Source of the DNA: Lysobacteraceae bacterium | GTDB lineage: Bacteria > Pseudomonadota > Gammaproteobacteria > Xanthomonadales > Wenzhouxiangellaceae | Reading direction: 5' to 3' | Length of the DNA: 10,202 bases | Assembly: GCA_020201235.1 (NCBI GenBank) | Contig: JAIVHD010000077.1 | Coordinates: forward strand, 1 to 10,202 | The notes under the pieces: model-generated | Databases searched by the model: none | Told to the model about the DNA's origin: nothing | What the model saw: the letters and a program-made list of their open reading frames with translations, nothing else | Translations under genes and position numbers: made by a program | Part shown: positions 1 to 6,956 of the stretch, one piece after another | Numbering within the stretch: position 1 is the first letter of the stretch | Layout of the letters: the number at the start of each line of letters is the position of its first letter

Positions 1-200
1 GGGGTCTACCATCGAAATTGCATGGTGGCGGGCCCCGCTTTGAAGAGCTAGAATAACTTCTGGCGGGGGTGTGGCCAATGGGGTCGGTGGCCGGTTTTCC
101 GGTTCGCTCGATCCTGAAATGCCGCCCCCGCCATCCTGCATCATCCGAAGGGTTTTGACGGCACCTTGCTTGACGAGTTTGAGCTGGTGAATAAGCCGGA
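1..200. other. Non-coding left edge
   Basis: No open frame here looks like a real protein on either strand. The stretch lies downstream of the natB-like gene, whose stop is at 201-203. The only structured signals are a weak 5-bp hairpin (8-12 with 22-26) and a repeat end at 187-202, listed separately. I see no good terminator with a T-tract for the minus-strand operon. Confidence 0.5.
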
Positions 201-202
201 TT
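187..202 (+). repeat. Lone end of the GTGAATAA repeat family
   Basis: GTGAATAAGCCGGATT matches the right ends of the two larger elements in this window (GTGAACAAGGCGGGTT at 5233 and GTGAATAAGACGGACT at 9462). It touches the TAA stop of the natB-like gene. No matching left end (TTCAC type) is visible between 1 and 186, so this is either a half copy or one whose other end lies outside the window or has decayed. Confidence 0.45.
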
Positions 203-1097
203 ATCCCGAGGTGAAGATCAGCCTTGGCCGGTTGTAGAGGTTTCCGGCGACCGAGGCCAGCACCAGCGCCAGCAGCGTGGTACTGAGGATCGTGGCGCCG
301 AACCAGGCCGGGCTTACCGGCTCGCCGCGCACCAGTTCGAGAATCAGGATGTTCTGGTTGAGCAGCGGAACCCAGGTCATCCAGTATTCAGACTTGGCCG
401 GGTCGATCAGCAGCCAGAAGCTTGGAATCATCGGCACCAGGATGACCATCCCCATGTAGCTCTGGGCTTCGCGGAAGCTTTTGGCGAACGAGGCCAGGAT
501 GGTCAGAAGCGCGGCCGCCAGCAGCGCCGCCGGCGCCACCACCAGAAAGGCCTTTCCCGCCACTGCGAAATCGAGGTTGAGCTGGATGTCCATGTCGGCC
601 GTGGGCAGCAGGCCCATGGCGTACACAAAGGCGATCAGGCCGAGCGCCAGCGTCGCCAGCGCAAAGGCCGTGGTCGCCATCAGCTTGCCGGCCATGATCT
701 GCCAGCGCGGCAGTGGGTTGATCAGCAGCGGTTCCAGCGATTTTCGCTCGCGTTCGCCGGCGGTGGTGTCGATGGCCATGTGCATCGAGCCCATGAAAAC
801 CGTAATCAGTATGAAGTAGGGCAAAAATGCCAGCACTTGGCCGCCGCGCGAGGTCGGCGTCGAGAGGTCGACGATCTGGCTGTCGACCGGTCGGGAAAGG
901 TCGGGGTGGACGCCGCGTAACTGCAGGCGCAACTGGCCGATCTGGGCGTTATAGCGATTCAGGTAGCCGTTAACGCGCGCGATCGAGGTGCCGGTGTAGC
1001 GCAGCGACCGGTCGGCGATGATTTCGACCGGTGCCGGCACGCCCGCGTTCCAGGCCTCGGCAAAGCCTGCGGGTATGCGCAGGACGACTTCCTCCAC
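201..1097 (-). CDS. natB: NatB-like ABC-2 permease, N-terminus missing
   Basis: Inner-membrane permease of an ABC-2 exporter; in Bacillus subtilis NatAB exports sodium, but the substrate here is unknown. The frame opens with GTG (MEEVVLRIPAGFAEAW), which in family members lies about 100 residues inside the protein. Recognisable parts are the extracytoplasmic stretch with LRGVHPDLSRPV (60-71), then TAGERERKSLEPLLINP (112-128), a hallmark of NatB/YhaP-type permeases. Membrane segments lie near 88-109, 141-163, 181-203, 214-231 and 265-284. At 298 residues it is about 100 short of the usual ~390-400, and the first membrane helix is absent. The frame can be read upstream only as far as a TAA near 1185. 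The expected start, an ATG overlapping the natA TGA (ATGA, 1194-1197), lies in another frame. I infer a 5' deletion, so a working permease is unlikely. Confidence 0.8.
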   Translation of the reverse strand: MEEVVLRIPAGFAEAWNAGVPAPVEIIADRSLRYTGTSIARVNGYLNRYNAQIGQLRLQLRGVHPDLSRPVDSQIVDLSTPTSRGGQVLAFLPYFILITVFMGSMHMAIDTTAGERERKSLEPLLINPLPRWQIMAGKLMATTAFALATLALGLIAFVYAMGLLPTADMDIQLNLDFAVAGKAFLVVAPAALLAAALLTILASFAKSFREAQSYMGMVILVPMIPSFWLLIDPAKSEYWMTWVPLLNQNILILELVRGEPVSPAWFGATILSTTLLALVLASVAGNLYNRPRLIFTSG

Positions 1098-1193
1098 CGT
1101 CCTTGTTATCCGCTCGCAGGCGCGTTGGGGTGCTGGTGACGTTGCGATTGTGGTTTGCGCCGGGCGTTCCGGCGGCCAGGCAATTTAGAGCGA

Positions 1194-1889
1194 TCATGCC
1201 AGCAGGCCTTCGTCGGTGCCGATTAGCTTGACGAAGGCATCCTCGAGATTGGACTTGCCCGAGCGCTGCAGCAACTGCTGTGCCGTTCCTTCAGCGGCGA
1301 TTCGTCCGCCGGCGATGATGACGATACGGTCGCATAACGCCGCGACTTCTTGCATGATGTGGGTCGACAATACAACGCAGCGGCCTTCCCCTTTCAGGCG
1401 CAGCAGAAATTCGCGCAGTGCGCGTGTGGTCATCACGTCGAGCCCGTTCGAGGGCTCGTCGAGCAGGATGGTGCCTGGCTCGTGGATGAGCGCGCGGGCG
1501 ATCGCGACCTTGACGCGCTGACCCTGCGAAAAGCCGTCGGTCTTGCGCTCGATGAACCCGGTCATGTCGAGCACGTCGGTAAGCTTTTCGATCCGGCGTT
1601 CGATTTCGGCTTTGTCGATGCCCTGCAGGCGCCCGTAATAGCGGATGTTTTCGCGCGCGGTCAGGCGGTCGTACAGGCCGCGGGAGTCGGGGACCACGCC
1701 GAGCTTGCGCTTGACCTGGATCGGCTCCAACATCGGGTCGATGCCGTCGATTCGCATGCTGCCCGAATCGGGCTTGAGCAGCGTGTAGAGCATTCGCAAA
1801 GTGGTGGTTTTGCCGGCACCGTTGGGTCCGAGCAGGCCGGTAATCTGGCCGTCAGGGGCTGAAAAGCTGACATCATCGACCGCGATAAC
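1194..1889 (-). pseudogene. natA: NatA-type ABC transporter ATPase, start missing
   Basis: ATP-binding subunit paired with the NatB-like permease that follows. The recognisable protein starts at VIAVDDVSFSAPDGQ and continues with Walker A (GLLGPNGAGKTTT), the NatA-type region LGVVPDSRGLYDRLTAREN, a signature reading FSQGQRVKVAIARAL instead of LSGGQ, Walker B (TILLDEPSNGLD) and the H-loop (STHIMQEV). It ends naturally at GTDEGLLA and a TGA overlapping an ATG. Missing are about 15-20 N-terminal residues: the initiating methionine, the first strand and the aromatic A-loop. No start codon in this frame lies close to the join. The frame stays open far upstream (to 2864), but there it is the hydrolase gene read out of frame. 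The gene is therefore fused out of frame to the hydrolase at about 1889. Family assignment is firm; expression as it stands is doubtful. Confidence 0.8.
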
Positions 1890-3319
1890 GGCTCGGGGCC
1901 GATCGCGTCCATGCAGCCGGTCTCCAGCCCGTCTGCGCTGGCACGGGCGATGAACTGCGTCGCGATGGTCTGGATGCACGGATTGGTCAGCACGATGTGC
2001 CCACGGCCGGTCGCGACCAGGTGCTGGCTGTTGGGAAATTGCTCGAGGGCTTGTTCGCCGTATTCCGGCGGTGTGACCGGGTCGAGTTCGCCTGAAAGCA
2101 GCAGCGTCGGGACCATCGACTCGAACGGTTGATGAAAATCCGGCCCGACCGGATTGACCGGCCACCAGTCGCAGACCCTGCTGTATAGCTCTGTAAACGA
2201 GTTGCCCAGCAGCGTCCCGCCGGCATCGCGGTCGCGCGGCCAGTAGGGCCAGTCTTCGCTGCAGCCGACCGCAAAGTTCAGGCCCAGTGCGATGGCGTCG
2301 CTCATCTGCTCGTTGGTCATCAATGCCTGGGCGGCCAGCCGCTCCGGGTTGCCGGTGATCGCGGCTTCGTGGATGAGGTACGGGATCATCATCTGGGTGG
2401 CCGGTGAGTAGGCCAGCAGGCGCAGGCCCGAGGCCAGCACGGCGTCGCTGAACTCGATGGTCTCGGCCACGCCGGTGCGAGGATGGGTTACCTGGATTGT
2501 TTGGGCTGCGGCCGCGTAGTCGGATTTCAATTGACTGAACGCCTGGTCGAGGTCGGGATAACGGGCGGCGCAGACGGGGGCCGCGTCGCACGCCTGGAAC
2601 AAACGGGACAACGCTTGATCGAGCTTTTCGGCATGCTCGGAGCCGAGCTTGAGCCGAGTTGGAACCACGCCATCGAGAATCATGCTGCGGACCGCATCTG
2701 GAAAATGGCGCAGGTAGACCTGGGCCATGCGTGTACCATACGAACCGCCGATCAGATTGATCCGCTCCAGCCCGAGATGCTGGCGCAGCGTTTCCAGGTC
2801 GGCGGCAGCGTCGCGCGTCGTATAGTGGCGCACATCGGCCACCGAAGCAAGATCCTGGTAGCACTGGCGCAGCAGTTCATTGATTTGGGACAAGTCCGAC
2901 TCGGTCAGCAAGGCCTCGTCGTCGAAGGTGCACTCAAGTGCATTGGAGCCGCCGGTGCCGCGCTGATCGAGAAAGATCAGGTCGCGTTCGCGGTTGATGT
3001 CGCGCAACGCGTTTTGCATGATCGGCGCGATATCGCGGGCCGACTGGCCGGGACCGCCGGCGAGGAAAAACACCGGATCCGGCGCGGGCTTGCCGGTGCG
3101 TGCCTCGACCACGGCCCAGGCCAGGTCGAGCTGTCGTCCGTCGGGCCGATCGCGGTTTTCGGGTACGCTCAGCGTGCCGCACAGCGCGCTGACGCTGAGA
3201 CGACCGCCGGCGGCCGACAGTTCGCATTTTTCAAGATCCGGCCAGCGGCTTTGCTGGGCCTGGACCGAAAGGCTCCATGTCAGCAAAAGCACGACGGATA
3301 TGGATAATTGTTTCATCAT
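1661..3319 (-). CDS. Secreted TAP-like alpha/beta-hydrolase, C-terminus replaced
   Basis: Probable periplasmic peptidase or esterase of the tripeptidyl-aminopeptidase/proline-iminopeptidase-like group. A Sec signal peptide is seen at 1-21 (hydrophobic LSISVVLLLTWSLSVQA, cleavage before QQ). FFLAGGPGQSA (84-94) is the oxyanion region. The nucleophile is S193 in GGSYGTRMA, with D413 (SGELDPVTPPEYG) and H441 (GRGHIVL) completing the triad in the TAP-like C-terminal domain. Family-like sequence ends at about residue 477 (MDAIGPEP, near 1889). The remaining 75 residues are natA read in the wrong frame. Probably only a short native tail is lost and the triad is intact, so activity might survive. 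The start is ATG at 3319 (a second in-frame ATG is at 3316); no clear Shine-Dalgarno sequence is visible. It heads the natAB operon and is divergent from yadGH. Confidence 0.82.
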   Translation of the reverse strand: MMKQLSISVVLLLTWSLSVQAQQSRWPDLEKCELSAAGGRLSVSALCGTLSVPENRDRPDGRQLDLAWAVVEARTGKPAPDPVFFLAGGPGQSARDIAPIMQNALRDINRERDLIFLDQRGTGGSNALECTFDDEALLTESDLSQINELLRQCYQDLASVADVRHYTTRDAAADLETLRQHLGLERINLIGGSYGTRMAQVYLRHFPDAVRSMILDGVVPTRLKLGSEHAEKLDQALSRLFQACDAAPVCAARYPDLDQAFSQLKSDYAAAAQTIQVTHPRTGVAETIEFSDAVLASGLRLLAYSPATQMMIPYLIHEAAITGNPERLAAQALMTNEQMSDAIALGLNFAVGCSEDWPYWPRDRDAGGTLLGNSFTELYSRVCDWWPVNPVGPDFHQPFESMVPTLLLSGELDPVTPPEYGEQALEQFPNSQHLVATGRGHIVLTNPCIQTIATQFIARASADGLETGCMDAIGPEPLSRSMMSAFQPLTARLPACSDPTVPAKPPLCECSTRCSSPIRAACESTASTRCWSRSRSSASSAWSPTPAACTTA

Positions 3320-3338
3320 TTAGGAATACGCCTCAATC

Positions 3339-3367
3339 GTTAAGGATCGACCCGGCAGCAACGTCAA
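3339..3367 (-). promoter_or_regulatory. Weak sigma70-like promoter for the hydrolase operon
   Basis: On the minus strand TTGACG (3367-3362) is followed after 17 bases by CTTAAC (3344-3339), about 20 bases before the hydrolase ATG. The -35 box is good (5 of 6), the -10 box poor (3 of 6). The 90-bp space 3320-3409 must also carry the yadG promoter, for which I could not pick out a convincing pair of boxes. Confidence 0.25.
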
Positions 3368-3409
3368 AAGATACAAGCCACAGCCGTCGAAATCAACGGG
3401 CCATAGGTC

Positions 3410-4336
3410 ATGCATGCACTTGAAGTCAGAAACCTGAAAAAAACCTACAAGAACGGCGTCGTGGCGCTCAAGGGCATCGACTTGACCGTCGAGGAAGGAG
3501 ATTTCTTCGCCTTGCTTGGCCCCAATGGTGCTGGCAAGTCGACGCTGATCGGTATCATATCATCGCTGGTCAACGCCAGTTCCGGCGAGACCCGGGTGTT
3601 CGGCATCAGCGTCCAGAACGATCGCTCGCGTGCAATGGCCGAGATCGGGCTGGTGCCGCAGGAGGTCAATTTCAACCAGTTCGAAAAGCCGTTCGATATC
3701 ATTGTCAACCAGGCTGGCTACTACGGCGTGCCGCGCCGTATCGCGCGCACGCGTGCTGAGAAGTACTTAAGGCAGCTGCAACTGTGGGACAAGGCCTTCA
3801 AGCCGTCGCGCACGCTTTCGGGCGGCATGAAACGTCGCCTGCTGATCGCCCGCGCCATGGTCCACGAGCCGCGCTTGCTGATTCTCGACGAGCCCACGGC
3901 CGGCGTCGATATCGAGATCCGGCGCTCGATGTGGGCGTTTATCGAGGGCATCAACCGCGATGGCACGACAGTGATTTTGACTACGCACTATCTGGAGGAG
4001 GCCGAAAATCTTTGTCGCAACATCGCGATCATCGATTCCGGCCAAATTGTTGAAAACACCACAGTCAAGGCGTTGCTGGGCAAGCTTGACATCGAGACCT
4101 TCGTGCTCGATCTGAGCGCACCGATCGAAAAGGCCCCGCAGGTCGAGGGCATGTGGATCGAAATGCGCGATTCGACCACAATGCTTGCAAGCCTGCCGAA
4201 GTCGCGCAACCTCAACGCCCTGTTCAAAATGCTGGAAGACGAAGACATCGAGGTCAAATCCATGCGCAACAAAGTCAATCGGCTCGAAGAGCTTTTTTTA
4301 CGGCTGGTCGAAAAGCAGGCGGAGCAGAGCGCATGA
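3410..4336 (+). CDS. yadG: YadG-like ABC exporter ATPase
   Basis: ATP-hydrolysing subunit of an ABC-2 type exporter, acting on the cytoplasmic face with the permease that follows. All nucleotide-binding motifs are present: A-loop Y13, Walker A GPNGAGKST (37-45), Q-loop Q84 (GLVPQEVNF), signature LSGGM (136-140), Walker B LLILDE (156-161) and H-loop H193 (LTTHYLEEAE). The 308-residue length matches the YadG group, including its C-terminal accessory region ending in LEELFLRLVEKQ. The ATG at 3410 gives the family start (MHALEVRNLKKTYKNG); the AGG at 3404-3406 is close and only a weak ribosome site. The stop overlaps the permease ATG by four bases (ATGA), a sign of translational coupling. Substrate not known; linked in other bacteria to generic or drug-type export annotations only. 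Confidence 0.9.
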   Translation: MHALEVRNLKKTYKNGVVALKGIDLTVEEGDFFALLGPNGAGKSTLIGIISSLVNASSGETRVFGISVQNDRSRAMAEIGLVPQEVNFNQFEKPFDIIVNQAGYYGVPRRIARTRAEKYLRQLQLWDKAFKPSRTLSGGMKRRLLIARAMVHEPRLLILDEPTAGVDIEIRRSMWAFIEGINRDGTTVILTTHYLEEAENLCRNIAIIDSGQIVENTTVKALLGKLDIETFVLDLSAPIEKAPQVEGMWIEMRDSTTMLASLPKSRNLNALFKMLEDEDIEVKSMRNKVNRLEELFLRLVEKQAEQSA

Positions 4337-5118
4337 GCAACCCGGTCTCGGCAAGCTCGTACTGGATCGGCTACAAGACCATCGTCATTAAGGAGGTCAT
4401 GCGCATCCTGCGCATCTGGGCGCAGACGCTGCTGCCGCCGGCCATCACGATGACGCTGTATTTCGTGATCTTTGGCCAGCTGATCGGGGCCCGCATCGGT
4501 GAAATGGGCGGCATGGACTATATGCAGTTCATCGTGCCTGGCCTGATCATGCTTTCTGTGATTACGAATTCCTACGGCAATATCACCAGTTCTTTTTTCG
4601 GGGCCAAGTTCGGACGGCACGTCGAGGAACTGCTGGTCTCGCCGCTACCGCCGATCCTGATTCTGGCAGGTTACGTGACCGGTGCGGTATTTCGCGCGCT
4701 GGTCGTGGGCGTGCTGGTCTTCATCGTCGCCGCGTTCTTTTCTGATTTTTCGATTCACAGCTGGCCGGTGACCCTCTCGATCGTCGTTCTGACCGCGATC
4801 GTGTTCGCGCTGGCCGGGTTTATCAACGCGACTTTCGCGCAGAAGTTCGACGACATATCGATTATCCCGACCTTTGTGCTGCAGCCCATGACCTACCTGG
4901 GCGGCGTGTTCTTCTCGGTCGACCTGTTGCCGGGCATCTGGGAAACAATTGCAATGGCCAATCCGATTTTATACATGGTCAATGGTTTTCGCTACGGCAT
5001 GCTGGGCGTAAGCGATGTGCCGGTATCGGCGGCATTCGGTATCATCCTGGTTTTTGTCGCGGTTCTTGGAACCGTTTGTGTCACCTTGCTCAAGCGTGGC
5101 ACCGGGCTCAGAACCTGA
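4333..5118 (+). CDS. yadH: YadH-like ABC-2 permease
   Basis: Membrane subunit of the YadGH exporter, 261 residues and close to the usual 256. The start is the ATG overlapping the yadG stop (MSNPVSASSYWIGYKTIVIK); the longer open frame upstream to 4153 is only yadG read out of frame. About six membrane segments lie near residues 32-52, 65-82, 107-135, 147-167, 178-197 and 233-253. Family motifs include YMQFIVPGLIMLSVITNSYGN, the cytoplasmic coupling stretch FGAKFGRHVEELLVSPLP, and PMTYLGGVFFSVDLLP near the C-terminus. The gene appears complete. Its TGA stop lies inside a perfect hairpin (5101-5125). Confidence 0.9.
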   Translation: MSNPVSASSYWIGYKTIVIKEVMRILRIWAQTLLPPAITMTLYFVIFGQLIGARIGEMGGMDYMQFIVPGLIMLSVITNSYGNITSSFFGAKFGRHVEELLVSPLPPILILAGYVTGAVFRALVVGVLVFIVAAFFSDFSIHSWPVTLSIVVLTAIVFALAGFINATFAQKFDDISIIPTFVLQPMTYLGGVFFSVDLLPGIWETIAMANPILYMVNGFRYGMLGVSDVPVSAAFGIILVFVAVLGTVCVTLLKRGTGLRT

Positions 5119-5125
5119 GCCCGGT
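5101..5125 (+). terminator. Hairpin over the yadH stop codon
   Basis: ACCGGGCTCA (5101-5110), loop GAACC, TGAGCCCGGT (5116-5125): a perfect 10-bp stem that includes the yadH TGA. The following bases (TCTGTTCACC) are only weakly T-rich, so it is a poor intrinsic terminator but could protect the mRNA 3' end or attenuate read-through. Its right arm runs into the left end of the repeat element at 5121. Confidence 0.5.
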
Positions 5126-5246
5126 TCTGTTCACCCCAACGTTGCGAGGCGGGGCGAGGTGCCGTGGCCGGTGCGTTCGGTCGCGAAACGCCATATCGAC
5201 GGGGCCTGGAACCGTCAGGCGAGGATCAGGTCGTGAACAAGGCGGG
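5121..5246. repeat. MITE-like element, copy 1
   Basis: Bounded by CCGGTTCTGTTCACC on the left (5121-5135) and GTGAACAAGGCGGG on the right (5233-5246). The innermost seven bases, TGTTCAC and GTGAACA, are perfect inverted repeats. The right 68 bases align without gaps to 9408-9475: GGTCGC(G/A)AAACGCC, then exactly 40 bases, then GTGAA(C/T)AAG-CGG. No coding frame inside looks real. It resembles a small non-autonomous transposable or palindromic intergenic element; the family is not recognised. Confidence 0.5.
5136..5156 (+). repeat. CCAACGTTGC repeat, copy 1
   Basis: CCAACGTTGCGAGGCGGGGCG matches 17 of 21 bases with CCAACGTTGCAAGGCGAAGCC at 7660-7680. Both copies lie a short way downstream of a stop codon on the plus strand (yadH and rpe), in the same orientation. 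This copy is inside element copy 1. Confidence 0.35.
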
Positions 5247-5258
5247 TTGAATCGGATG

Positions 5259-6704
5259 TTAGCTGGACCCACTTTCCAATCTTATCCACGAAATTCCAGG
5301 TAGGTCTCTATGAAAATCCTGATGGTTCTGACATCGCACGATCAGCTCGGGGACACCGGAAAAAACACCGGTTTCTGGCTGGAAGAATTCGCCGCACCGT
5401 ATTACGCATTCGTCGATGCCGGTGCCGCTGTGACGCTGGCCTCGCCCAAGGGCGGACAGCCGCCGCTGGATCCGAAAAGCGACGAGCCGGATGCCCAGAC
5501 CGACGCCACCCGCCGTTTTAAGGAAGACCAGCAGGCGCGCCAGCAACTGGCCGAGACCGTTCGGCTTGGTGAGGTTGATGCCGATGATTTCGACGCGGTG
5601 TTTTACCCGGGTGGACATGGCCCAGTATGGGATCTGACTGGCGATGCTGATTCGATCGCGCTGATCCGGAAGACGCTGGAATCGGGCAAGCCGCTTGGCG
5701 CGGTTTGCCATGCGCCGGCGGCGTTGATCGACGTCAAGGGCAGCGATGGCAAGTACCTGGTTGCCGGCAAGCACGTGACCGGCTTTACCAATTCCGAGGA
5801 AGACGCGGTCGGATTGAGCCATATTGTGCCGTTTTTGGTACAGGATCGACTGGTCCAGCGCGGCGCTCGGTACCGGCGGGGCGATGATTTCGGGCGGAAG
5901 AGTGGGACCGGGCGCTGTCTTGTCCCAGTCCAGCGTTTCGAGGTAGTCGCGCACAAACTGCTTGTCGAAGCTCGGCGGGCTGAGCCCCAGCCGCCACTCA
6001 TCCTCGGGCCAAAAGCGCGATGAATCCGGCGTCAGCACCTCGTCGATCAGGAACAGGTGGCCATCTTCGTCGACGCCGAATTCGAACTTGGTGTCGGCAA
6101 TAATGATGCCGCGCTCGCGCGCATAAGCGCCGGCGCGCAGGTAGATGGCAAGACTGATGTCGCGAACGCGGAACGCCAGTTCGCTGCCGATCAGGTCTTG
6201 CATGCGCTTGAAGTCGATGTTTTGGTCGTGATCGCCGGCCTGTTCTTTGGTCGACGGCGTGAAGATGGGCTCCTGGAAACGCGCCGCAAGTTGCAGATTT
6301 GGCGGCAGCTTGACACCCGAGACGGTGCCGGTTTTCTGATAGTCGCGCCAGCCCGAACCGGCCAGGTAGCCGCGCACGATCGCCTCGATTGGCAACGGCT
6401 TGAGTGCCCGAACCAACATGCATCGCGGTTCCAGCCGGGCGGCCAGACCCGGGTCGCCGATGACCTCGGCCAGATCCCCATCAAGCAAGTGATTGCGCAC
6501 CAGGTCGTCGAACTGGCTGAACCAGAAGCGCGAAATGCGGGTCAGAATCTCACCCTTGCCGGGGATCGGGTCCGGCAGGATGACGTCGAACGCGCTGAGC
6601 CGGTCCGAGGCCACGATCAGCAGCCGCTGGTCGTCGACCCGATAGATGTCGCGGACCTTGCCCTGGTGGATGCGTTCCAGCGGCGGTATGGGGTAATCGC
6701 TCAC
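5259..6704 (-). CDS. purC: SAICAR synthetase, last residues replaced
   Basis: Phosphoribosylaminoimidazole-succinocarboxamide synthase, which joins aspartate to CAIR in purine synthesis. It is the longer, yeast-type form (about 295-305 residues normally). Seen are HQGKVRDIY (13-21), [21 protein letters not shown] (31-51), [13 protein letters not shown] (107-119), GDHDQNIDF (157-165), DTKFEFG (204-210) and [12 protein letters not shown] (221-232). Family-like sequence ends at PPEIIA (residues 270-275, near 5880), about 20 residues before the usual end. The next 206 codons are only the antisense of the DJ-1-family gene. The start is GTG at 6704 ([16 protein letters not shown]), fitting the family and lying just below a TATAAT box. 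A purC product with a long junk tail would be surprising for such an important enzyme. Confidence 0.88.
   Translation of the reverse strand: MSDYPIPPLERIHQGKVRDIYRVDDQRLLIVASDRLSAFDVILPDPIPGKGEILTRISRFWFSQFDDLVRNHLLDGDLAEVIGDPGLAARLEPRCMLVRALKPLPIEAIVRGYLAGSGWRDYQKTGTVSGVKLPPNLQLAARFQEPIFTPSTKEQAGDHDQNIDFKRMQDLIGSELAFRVRDISLAIYLRAGAYARERGIIIADTKFEFGVDEDGHLFLIDEVLTPDSSRFWPEDEWRLGLSPPSFDKQFVRDYLETLDWDKTAPGPTLPPEIIAPPVPSAALDQSILYQKRHNMAQSDRVFLGIGKAGHVLAGNQVLAIAALDVDQRRRRMANRAKRLARFQRLPDQRDRISIASQIPYWAMSTRVKHRVEIIGINLTKPNGLGQLLARLLVFLKTAGGVGLGIRLVAFRIQRRLSALGRGQRHSGTGIDECVIRCGEFFQPETGVFSGVPELIVRCQNHQDFHRDLPGISWIRLESGSS
5310..6023 (+). CDS. DJ-1/PfpI-family (type 1 GATase-like) protein, C-terminus replaced
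   Basis: Member of the DJ-1/PfpI superfamily, Hsp31-like branch, often annotated as type 1 glutamine amidotransferase domain protein; relatives include glyoxalase III/deglycase-type enzymes, but the activity here is unproven. E25 in FWLEEF and nucleophile C133 in [10 protein letters not shown] (with H134) mark the active site; [11 protein letters not shown] (99-109) is the nucleophile-supporting loop. Family-like sequence runs to GDDF (residues 191-194). Beyond that the frame reads antisense purC, and the usual last ~30 residues (the VDG...TGQNPASS region) are absent. The start ATG at 5310 has AGGTAGG upstream at 5298-5304. It appears to be transcribed alone, with a tail-to-tail collision with purC. 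The fold is probably incomplete. Confidence 0.8.
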   Translation: MKILMVLTSHDQLGDTGKNTGFWLEEFAAPYYAFVDAGAAVTLASPKGGQPPLDPKSDEPDAQTDATRRFKEDQQARQQLAETVRLGEVDADDFDAVFYPGGHGPVWDLTGDADSIALIRKTLESGKPLGAVCHAPAALIDVKGSDGKYLVAGKHVTGFTNSEEDAVGLSHIVPFLVQDRLVQRGARYRRGDDFGRKSGTGRCLVPVQRFEVVAHKLLVEARRAEPQPPLILGPKAR

Positions 6705-6733
6705 GGTAGCCTGTAGAATACGAGGATTGCCGC

Positions 6734-6739
6734 ATTATA
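6734..6739 (-). promoter_or_regulatory. -10 box of the purC promoter
   Basis: A perfect TATAAT on the minus strand, in the context GCCGTATAATGCGGC. Transcription would begin near 6727, giving a leader of about 22 bases before the GTG start. No good -35 box is seen at 17 bases. No PurR-type palindrome is visible nearby. Confidence 0.55.
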
Positions 6740-6956
6740 CGGCCAAGCTCGCATCGCGCGGCCGCCGGGCGTCGCTGCCGGAGGTCGCTAACCTATAGAC
6801 CGGCCGATGGGTGTCGGTCGCAAAATCTGTCGGTCGATTTGGATCGGCTGGCCGGGTTCGGCCCGCAGCTTGGATAGACAGTTCATCGCGGATCGCTCAG
6901 GATCCCGGTTGAGCCCACAACTCAGGAGTCGCTTGCCGACTCGGGAAGCAACGCGA

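Noticed and set aside
1014..1026. GGCGATGATTTCG also occurs within natB, suggesting a dispersed recombination site shared with the purC join
   Set aside because: It is just the antisense of common codons for E-I-I-A in both genes; no wider similarity surrounds it.
1194..2864. A 556-codon minus-strand frame that could be read as one fusion protein
   Set aside because: Only the last ~230 codons look like a protein family (NatA). The rest is the hydrolase gene in the wrong frame, rich in Arg, Pro and Gly as expected of shifted GC-rich sequence.
2483..3307. A 274-codon plus-strand frame antisense to the hydrolase
   Set aside because: It mirrors the hydrolase gene, has no recognisable motif and no independent signals; long antisense frames are common in GC-rich DNA.
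5101..5125. Strong intrinsic terminator for yadGH
   Set aside because: The stem is perfect, but no run of T follows, so I list it only as a hairpin of uncertain termination activity.
6807..6956. A 50-residue N-terminal extension of Rpe
   Set aside because: Rpe proteins start near the APSILSADF motif; the extension has no family similarity, and a good ribosome site precedes the ATG at 6957.
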